Shown here in pieces: positions 56,830 to 64,000 of a stretch of 64,000 bases of DNA. Every line of letters starts with the position of its first letter. Position 1 is the stretch's first letter. The notes beneath the pieces are model-generated. The model did no database searches and was not told where the DNA came from. It was given only the letters and a program-made list of their open reading frames with translations. Both the position numbers and the translations under genes were made by a program. Source of the DNA: Pseudo-nitzschia pungens (lineage: Eukaryota; Bacillariophyta; Bacillariophyceae; Bacillariales; Bacillariaceae). The stretch is from contig CM074766.1 in the NCBI GenBank assembly GCA_037355855.1, positions 2,232,001 through 2,296,000 on the forward strand. The letters are read 5' to 3'.

Positions 56830-58032
56830 TCACCGCAGCGGAACCGTGTTGGACTTTTCGCTGTTGTTGTTGCTGTTGTTGAACATCCACGGAATGGGCG
56901 TTTCTTCGTCGTTGTACTTGTTCCACACCGAGGCCCACAGCGAGGCTCCCACCCAGCAAATCCAGTCGGGTCGATAGGGCGCGCACGACGTCAGCGCCAC
57001 GCGCGGGGCCAGGGATCGGAGACCGGCCAGGTCCAGCGGAACGCTGCCGTACAGCGTCTCGGGCGAACCGGCAGCGTCGTCGTCGTTCGCATTCGCATTC
57101 ACATTGGCGGCGGAAGAAGCATCGTTTTCCTTGTCGCTCAGCAGGACGTCTCGCACCCGCTTCATCACCCTCCGGGGCAGATCCGGCAGGAGGAGGACGC
57201 CGTCCCCGCAAAAGACCACGTTGGACACAACGTCCGAGCGGAGGTCCCGCGGACAATTCTGCAGGCAGGCCAGAATCGCGCCCACCATGGACCGCACCGA
57301 TTCTTCTTCTCGCGTTTTGTTCTCGTCATCGTTGTCGTCATCGTTGCCGTTGCCTTCCGAGGTCGTTGCCAGCGGGGGCAGCACGTCCCTCTCGTTTTTG
57401 TTGGTTTTGCCGTTCACCAGCAGCCGGTGCTTGTATCCGCCCTCCGGAACCATCTGATACGTGTACGGGAGCGTGTATCCGTCCGAGAGGCAGAAGCAGT
57501 AGGCCTCCTCCCGCGTCAGATTCATCGCCAGGCCCCGCGTCCAGCCCTGGACGATCGGCAGGACCTCCAGGGGATCCAGCTCGACCGCGGCCGGGACCCC
57601 TCGGTTCCACAGGTGCTGGCGGAGGGCCCTCCGAAAGGGCGCGGGGGAATAGCGCTGGTTGGCGTAGACGCAAACGACGCGCCGGGTGGACGGCTTGCAC
57701 ATGAGGCGGTCGTAGACCTGTTCGATGAGGGGGGACAGGATCAGGTACCACTCGGATTCCGTCTTGGTTTTGGTCGTTTGGTTGCTGTTGGTTTGGTTGT
57801 TGTTGTCGGTCCCCCGCGTTTCCGTCTCGTCGTCGCGATCAAAGATGGCTCCCTCCAGGAGAATGACGTGCTGCGGCCTCGATTTTTCGCCGGCGAATCC
57901 CACGCGGAGCACCGTCGAGGAAATCTCCAGCACGATCGGCACCGGTTCGAACTTCGATAGGGGCGTCAAGCGACCGATGCGGGAGTAGGTTGCGGACGGT
58001 GCCGGCGGTGCTCTTCTGCGATCGTCCGTCAT
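56830..58032 (-). CDS. Actin-related protein, Arp10/Arp11-like
   Basis: This is a single-exon frame of 400 codons. The actin-fold landmarks are present but diverged: VLEISSTVLRVGFAGEKSRP near the N-terminus (phosphate loop 1), a second loop region around residues 150-175, SNVVFCGDGVLLLPDLPRRV, and the C-terminal RPDWICWVGASLWASVWN, equivalent to the WIGGSILASL region of actin. The conserved Gly-Gly signatures of actin are weak, and acidic and Asn/Asp-rich inserts occur. The short length and degenerate nucleotide loops fit Arp10/Arp11, which caps the pointed end of the dynactin filament in other eukaryotes. A different divergent Arp cannot be excluded. Confidence 0.65.
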   Translation of the reverse strand: MTDDRRRAPPAPSATYSRIGRLTPLSKFEPVPIVLEISSTVLRVGFAGEKSRPQHVILLEGAIFDRDDETETRGTDNNNQTNSNQTTKTKTESEWYLILSPLIEQVYDRLMCKPSTRRVVCVYANQRYSPAPFRRALRQHLWNRGVPAAVELDPLEVLPIVQGWTRGLAMNLTREEAYCFCLSDGYTLPYTYQMVPEGGYKHRLLVNGKTNKNERDVLPPLATTSEGNGNDDDNDDENKTREEESVRSMVGAILACLQNCPRDLRSDVVSNVVFCGDGVLLLPDLPRRVMKRVRDVLLSDKENDASSAANVNANANDDDAAGSPETLYGSVPLDLAGLRSLAPRVALTSCAPYRPDWICWVGASLWASVWNKYNDEETPIPWMFNNSNNNSEKSNTVPLR

Positions 58033-58541
58033 GGTGGTGGTGGTTCTTTTGTTTTGTTTTGTTTCTGGTTATTGTGTGTCTATGTTTGTTTGTTGGGTTG
58101 TTCGTTGGGTTGTTTGTTTGTCGGGTTGTTTGCGACAATGCCAATACAGTACCGTACGTAAATATCTGCAATCGGTACAACTGAAGTAAGTTAGCCCGGT
58201 GACTCTCACCATACCATGTTGGTACCTGTTATGCGGTAATTAGACATTCGTACAAGATTACGATCGTGCCCTCACAAATTCCTACGGTAATTTTTTACGG
58301 TATGTTAATTTACTGCTCCGGACTCGGAAGGCATGTTTCGCGTTGATGAGTTGAGAGACCAACCAACAGCAGCGACCAAACCAAAAAAATCTCGAGAGTA
58401 ACCTTAACCTTACCTGCCAAAAAGTCGAACGAATCGATCGAATGAATCGAATCATTGAATCCAATCCAATCGAATCGAATTCCGTAGTCAATCGAGTCGA
58501 AACGTCCGTGCAATCTCAATCAAATACGTAGTAAGGTTAAC

Positions 58542-58682
58542 CTTACTTCGTAATCTTACTTCGTAATCTTACTTCGTAATCTTACTTCGTAATCTTACTT
58601 CGTAATCTTACTTCGTAATCTTACTTCGTAATCTTACTTCGTAATCTTACTTCGTAATCTTACTTCGTAATCTTACTTCGTA
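58542..58682. repeat. Tandem array of the 13-bp unit CTTACTTCGTAAT
   Basis: About 11 near-perfect copies. The unit is built from the same CTTAC / CGTAA words that are dispersed through other intergenic regions of this window. Confidence 0.95.
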
Positions 58683-59167
58683 CCAAATACTTGTACGAAG
58701 TAACAACCTTATTTGCGGAAGGCGGCATGCCACATTCAGTATTTGTTATCCTACTACAGTAAGTTAACCTTACCCACATTGTAATTACTACGTACTTCGT
58801 ATTGTATTAGAGAGGGAATTATTGCATTGATGAGCAACCTTACTCGTAGTAGTACGAGTAACCTTACTTGTAGCATTAACAATACCGTAGTACTAGTAGT
58901 TTTCTTCTCGCAAGCGATTTCGACGAAGAAATCGTGGCAGGAGGAAAGCGCTCCCATGGAACGAACCGGCAGCACTCCAACCAACCTCCAATTTTGAAAC
59001 GAATTGCACCACTAACCTTACTACTAGTTCTCGTTCCATGGCTTTCGACATTGGGGAGTGCAATCTACAAATAATAATAATAATAATGATACGGCACAGG
59101 CGTACAGCACAGCACAGCACAGCACGGTACGGTACAAGACATACCAAAAACAAGAAAAAGAGAAGCC

Positions 59168-59232
59168 ATTCCATTCCATTCCATTCCATTCCATTCCATT
59201 CCGTGATTCCATTCCATTCCATTCCGTTTCAC
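59168..59232. repeat. (CATTC)n pentanucleotide array
   Basis: About 12 copies of CATTC with one GTGATT interruption. A second, ATGATTCCATTCC-type array lies at 59391-59440. Confidence 0.9.
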
Positions 59233-59443
59233 TGCGCATTCCTTAACTTGAGTCGAGCAACCCAGTGGATTGGATTGAATGTTTCGTGTTAACACGAGCG
59301 GTCTTCCCATTCGCATTTCATTCTTTCATCCGTCCGTTGCGTGTTTCTTCTTGCTTGCTTTCTTTCGTTCTCCATCACTCGCTCGCTCGCTCCATTCCAT
59401 GATTCCATTCCATGATTCCATTCCATGATTCCATTCCTTTCGC

Positions 59444-61632
59444 TCATTCGGAGGGTCTCCGGAAATGTTCTCCCTGCGTGTTCATTTCGAATTCGTCCAT
59501 AAAGGCGTTCAGGTCATCGCCCTCCTCCTCTTTCTGCTGCTGCTGCAGTTGAAGTTGTTGCTGTTGTTCTTGCTGCTGCTGTTGTTCTTGCTGTTGCTGC
59601 TGTTTTTGTTTTTGCAGCGAATCCTCTCGCGTGTAGTGTTCGCCACCGGTCTGCAGCCCGAACTGGTCGATCTCGTCCAGGACGTCGTCCACGGACAAAT
59701 CGTGGTTGTTGCCGCCGCTGATCGAGGACGACAGGACCTGCGATCCGTCGGCAAACACCCAGGTGGTCCCGGCCGGTCGATCGCTGTCCTCGTCGGACAA
59801 GAAGATGGACACCGGAGTGCAACCGGGCAGGTCGCGGCCACCGCCATCGCCGTCGCCACCGCCACGGTTGCATTCGCCGCCATTACCTCCGCCGCCGGCT
59901 CGTTTCGTGGCCAGATCGAGGTCGCTCGTCTGTGTCGTCGTCGTCGCTGTTGCTGCGACCGAGGAACTCCCGACGTCCCTGACCAGGTCGCAGACCTCTT
60001 CGACAAAGGCTCGCTTGCGTCGCTCCGAGTAGACCGGGTCCTTGTAGTCGGAAATGGGTTTCGAGTCCAGCAATTCGGACGTGGAGAGGCGCTTGGCCGG
60101 ATTTTTCTGCAGGCAGCAATCGACAAAGGACCGAAAGGATTTCGAAAACTCCTCGTCGTCGTAGCATTCCAGCCAGTCGTCGGTGTCGTCCCCGTCTTCC
60201 TGGTCGTAGGTGTCCAGGCCGGGAGGGTCCTCCTGGATGGTCAGTATCAGCACCTTCATCGGCGGATACTTGGCGTACGGGGCGTAGCCCTTTTGCCAAT
60301 TCCAACGCCGTGATGCCCAGCGACCAAATGTCGGCCTTGTAGTCGTATCCGTTGATTTGCTCCATGACCTCGGGTGCCTGGGTGGCACGGAACGAATCGA
60401 AAGAAACAATGATGATAATCATGATAATAATACATCACATCCATCCGCAAAAAAAATCGATTCGTTTCACAAGCAAGCCGACAAGAACAAGACCACGGGA
60501 TAAGTTATCATCGAACATCGAACAAATAACAAATAACAATGTGGAACACTGAAAATAGCCCAATTCCAAGTGGGCAAGGGAAAACCGACGGATCGATCGA
60601 TCGATGGATCGATTGGGACGCGCCCAAGAACGATCACGAACGCGAAATCGAAATCGAAACCAGCAGCAATGGCAATCCCCGTTTCAATCCACGAGACAAG
60701 ACAAGACAAGACCAGAAAACAAACCAAACCACACCACACCAAACCAAACCAAACCACACCCCACCCGGCGAGGCATTGATTGCATCTGTGCCCGCCCGCC
60801 CGCGCACGTGCGTGCGCACCGGTACGCGACTTACCATCCAGCACGGCGTTCCGACAAAGGTCTTGGCCTTTTCCTGCTGCTTCCCCGCGTTGACCAGCCA
60901 TCCGCTGACGCCAAAATCCGCTATCCGAACGTCTCCGTTGTGATCGATCAAAATGTTGCCGGCCTTGATGTCCCGATGGATCTGCCCGTTGTGTTCGTGG
61001 ATGTATTGGAGTCCCAATAGGGTTTCGTGCATGATGTAGAGAATGTGGTCCTCCATCCGGATCGGAACCTCCGGGGCATTGTCGTTGTTGTTGTCATTGT
61101 TGTTGTGGCTGTCATTGTTATTTCTTCTGTTGGATCGGGCGGCCGCGATGCGACGGGCCCCCCGCAGGCAGTGCAGGGACGATCCCTTGCGCATGAGCTG
61201 CGTCACGAGCCACAGATCCGTCGATCGGACAAAGGCCGCAAAGCACGACAACACGTTGGGATGGCTCGACAGCCGCATGGATTGGACCTCCCCGCGAATC
61301 TCGGACAGATTCGAGTCGACGTGATCGAGGTTCAGCACCTTGATGGCGCAATCGACGACGACAGTGGTTGCAGTAGTAGTGGTTGTAGTAGCAGCAGCCA
61401 ATGCGGATGCGGTGTCGGCATCGCTCGGTTCGCCCTCGCACTCGCCCTTGCTCGGACCTTCGGTCGTCACCGCCGGAACCACCACCGTGGTGCTGGCCCT
61501 CCAGACGGAAGCAAAGGCTCCCTGGCCAATCTTGGTTTTCAATTCGAATTGAGACGGATCGGTCGGCCATTCCACGGAGAAGGGATCGATTTCGGAGCCT
61601 TCCTCGGACGTTATGATCTGGTGTTCGCTCAT
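59444..61632 (-). CDS. Ste20-family kinase, OSR1/SPAK (Fray) type, one apparent frameshift
   Basis: Exons 61632-60835 and 60377-59444 are joined by a 457-bp phase-0 GT-AG intron (60378-60834). Kinase motifs: [74 protein letters not shown], with the splice inside the P+1 loop. After ELAKG the frame breaks; one surplus base in the AAAAGGG run near 60317 restores [20 protein letters not shown], which is diagnostic of OSR1/SPAK kinases. The corrected protein has about 576 residues. An Asn-rich insert splits the N-lobe to C-lobe region, and a poly-Gln stretch lies in the tail. I do not see a clear CCT (PF2) docking domain. The animal relatives control ion cotransport and cell volume downstream of WNK kinases; a similar role here is inference. 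Confidence 0.87.
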
Positions 61633-62875
61633 TGTAGGATATCGTATGGCACTGTATGGCACTGTATGGCACTGTATGTATTGTATTGTATTGTATTGTA
61701 TTGTATTGTGTGGTACTGTATGGTACTGTATATTGTATCGTATGGTATGGTATTGTACTGTATCGGGCCGTCGCAAGAAACAAAAGTTGGTTGCTGCGTT
61801 GCCAGGGATGGATTATTCGAGGCGAGCTGCTCGTTCTCGATTCTCGATTCTCGATTCTCAACGCTCGATCGGCCAACAACGACTGGCCAAAGACTCGACT
61901 CGACTCGACTCGACTCGACTCGACGCGACGCGACGAACTCGTTTCCCCTCCAACTCTTCTCGGATTGCGATTTGTTGCCGGTGACCGATGCGATGCGATG
62001 CGATGCGATGCGATGCGATGCGATACAATGCGATCGAATGGACGGTGAGCGGCGGTACGGTAGCAGCGGCAAAAGGCGGTTAGGGTGCCGTGCGTTCGCA
62101 GTGTCGATGGGCCGGAGCCGAGGAGTGTAGTGTGTAATCTTACCAGGTGAGATTGTTCGTAATCTTACCGTATGCGAACCGTTGCGATTTACTATGAGCA
62201 GCGGTACATGTACGAGTTTTTGGTACGTACGATTTGGGGATGAGTAAGGTTTTACCATTACGAGTAAGGTTTACGACAACGAGTAACCTTAAGGTTACTT
62301 GCAGCATACGAGAAATCCTACGAGACATTGTTCTCATCTTTTTTTTTTGAATTTCTTGTCGTAACGGGACTTACCGTACAAGTTGGTACAAGTATTAGAA
62401 GATGATGGAGATTCTATTCGATTCGTGAAGAGTCGACTCGCCGAACACGGATTTCGGAATTCGACCCACTCGACTCGAAATCAATTCTTCATGTACGTTC
62501 TCAGTTCTCACCGCTCACTCACCAAACCGATCCTCGAACGATCCAGAAAAAAAATCTCATCATCAAAATCGATCGATCCGAAATCGAGAATCCCCCCGAA
62601 ATGAAAAAAGACCGGAAAAAATTACCGCAATGTCTCCTCCCGATCCAATGTTTCGGTTGCCCCGTCACTTGTTGCCCGTTGCCACAAGGAACATCCAACT
62701 CGCGACGAGGATACCGTAATTACGTATCGTAGAATCCAACTCGAAAGGTAATATCCACACAACAGACGCAATCAATCAATCAACTACACAACAAACGCAA
62801 TCAATCAATCAATCAATCAATCGCAACCATCGAAACGAATCAATCAATCAATCAATCAATCAATTCAGCAGTGCC
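61633..62875. other. Intergenic region with simple repeats
   Basis: Contains TATGG/TATTG pentamer arrays (61644-61760), (GACTC)n at about 61896-61925, (GATGC)n at 61986-62028, GTAAG/CTTAC words at 62120-62400 and (AATC)n at 62770-62862. It lies between two divergent genes, so both promoters must be here; no core element can be assigned. Confidence 0.5.
61986..62028. repeat. (GATGC)n pentamer array
   Basis: About eight copies of GATGC. Confidence 0.85.
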
Positions 62876-64000
62876 ATGGTGGATTCAACTCTCGCTTCCG
62901 ACGGAGGCTCGGCGTCGCTCGAGACGGAACTGAATTCCCTCCTCTCCTCGTCCTCCTTCAGCGTCGCCTCCTATCTCAACCTGGCACTCACGTCGCCATT
63001 GTTGCCGTCGGCTTCCGCTTCTGCTAGCTACTACTACTAGTACTAGTACTACTGCTTCCGGCGAACCCGTGGACGACCTCCAGCGCAAGATGGCCGAACT
63101 GGCCCTCCAGCTGCAGATCCAGACGCAATCCTGCCACGAAGACATCGGTCGCATCGGTGCCGAGCTCCGGGCGATTCTCCCCCGGTGCGCCGCCGACGTC
63201 GGACGGGTGGGCGTCGGACTGGAGGGAATGAAGCTGGACGCCCGGACGCTGCTGGAAACGACCGCCTCGCCGTACGACGACGACGAAAACGGAGGAGGCG
63301 GCCTGTCGGGATCCCTGGAAACCCTGTCGACGCTCCACGCCCTCCAGGCCAACCTGACCCGGACCCGGACGGTCCTCACGGCCGCGGCCACCTGGGACTC
63401 GACCATTTCGAGCGTGGCGCCGTTGCTGGCGGAGCAAAACCTGGGCGAGGCCGTTTCGGCGCTGGCGCAGCTCGAGGCCGGGGCGAAGGCGCTCGAGGGG
63501 ATGCCGCACCACGAGGAGCGCCGCCAATCGATCGTGGAAATCCGGGGGCAGGTCCAGGCGCTCCTGCAGCCGCAGCTGCGGCACGCGCTCCAGCACATGA
63601 ACACCCGGCTGGCCCCGCTCCAGCAGTGCGTGGCGCTGTATTCGAAGCTGGGCAAGATGGAGTCCCTAAGGGACGATTACGTCAAGCAGCGCCCGGGGGC
63701 GGTCCACAAGGCCTGGTTCTCCTACACGCCTCCCAAGTCGGTGTACGGCAGCGGCGGCAGCAGCGGCGGCATGAACAGCAACAGCAACAGCAGCGAAGGT
63801 GCCGGAAGCAGCGCGGCAAGGCAGGGAGACGAACGAGGCGCCGGTGCCACCAGCCTGGACCAGGCCGAAGCGGCGCAGCGGGCCGGGGAGGCCTTTTTGG
63901 CGTGGCTGCCGAGCTGGTACGAGGCGGTCCTCCACCTCCTCACGGAAGAACGCCGCCAGGCATCGACCGTCTTTGGACCCACGGAAGCTCCCTCCGTTGT
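62876..64000 (+). CDS. COG7: Conserved oligomeric Golgi complex subunit 7 (COG7), 5' part, with one frame break
   Basis: ATG 62876 sits in a good context (GCCATGG). The first 50 or so codons encode an N-terminus ending in FSVASYLNLAL, similar to the F-x-x-x-x-W-I-N start of COG7. The frame then meets TAG in a TACTACTACTAGTACTAG tract near 63032. One frame over, coding resumes (ASGEPVDDLQRKMAELALQL) and stays open to the window end. The helical segments follow the COG7 pattern: LQLQIQTQSCHEDIGRI, NLGEAVSALAQLEAGAKAL, QLRHALQHMNTRLAPLQQCV, LYSKLGKMESLRDDYVKQRP and FLAWLPSWYEAVLHLLTEER. COG tethers vesicles in retrograde Golgi traffic. The break is probably an indel in the TAC/TAG repeat. The 3' end lies beyond the window. 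Confidence 0.72.

Larger units (their letters stand above)
58033..59443. other. Gene-free interval with several tandem arrays
   Basis: Contains the 13-bp array at 58542-58682, further CTTACT/CGTAGT words (58740-58890) and CATTCC arrays (59168-59232 and 59391-59440). Confidence 0.55.

Noticed and set aside
59168..59232. CATTCC array as contamination by vertebrate satellite DNA
   Set aside because: The array is only about 65 bp and is embedded in local sequence with other simple repeats; nothing else suggests foreign DNA.
61027..62130. 367-codon plus-strand frame running through pentamer repeats
   Set aside because: It is antisense to the kinase exon 1 and then reads simple repeats (YCIVLYCIV); not a gene.

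Overview
This is a eukaryotic nuclear window, most probably from a diatom, and I would guess a pennate one. The support is: short GT-AG introns of 85-457 bp; a plastid-targeting presequence with an ASAFAP-like cleavage site (HAF|GP); two silaffin/cingulin-like genes encoding Lys/Ser/Gly-rich proteins with a signal peptide, the class that templates biosilica; tandem fasciclin-domain, Cys-rich and PTPAPT-rich surface proteins; and intergenic DNA full of GTAAGGTTAC / TTACCGTAC words. The species cannot be fixed from the sequence.

Layout. 1-2.3 kb: a fasciclin (FAS1) surface protein, minus strand, running off the left edge. 3.5-6.6 kb: a plastid-targeted membrane coiled-coil protein and an unrecognised 508-aa protein. 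7.0-9.9 kb: a three-exon cyclic-nucleotide-dependent protein kinase of PKG type. 9.9-14.1 kb: gene-free DNA holding two striking hairpins, one with perfect 111-bp arms. 14.1-20.4 kb: a very large silaffin/cingulin-like gene (about 2000 codons). 21.1-22.4 kb: a single-pass membrane protein of unknown function. 22.8-31.7 kb: a nested transposon, in which a foldback-type element with arms of about 1.2-1.5 kb has been split by a complete Ty3/gypsy LTR retrotransposon (identical 190-bp LTRs, 5-bp target duplication TGTAT). 31.7-40 kb: repeat-rich DNA with an SRPBCC-fold protein and a four-helix membrane protein. 40-51 kb: a large coiled-coil protein, an SLC25 mitochondrial carrier and a 1340-aa Cys-modular surface protein. 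53-54 kb: a second, compact silaffin-like gene. 55-64 kb: Fra10Ac1-family protein, an actin-related protein (Arp10/11-like), an OSR1/SPAK-type Ste20 kinase and the start of COG7.

How genes relate. There are no operons. The genes that suggest a common theme are secreted or cell-surface ones: FAS1, the two silaffin-like genes and the Cys-modular protein. They fit cell-wall or frustule biology, but clustering by function cannot be claimed. The rest are housekeeping genes: signalling kinases, Golgi tether COG7, a mitochondrial carrier and a splicing-associated Fra10Ac1.

Caution on quality. At least five genes show single-base frame breaks with coding sense on both sides, typically at short homopolymers or simple repeats (near 17955, 18006, 19537, 21429, 40340, 60317 and 63035). 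Conserved motifs continue across several of them, so uncorrected assembly indels are the simplest explanation. The affected genes should be treated as probably intact.
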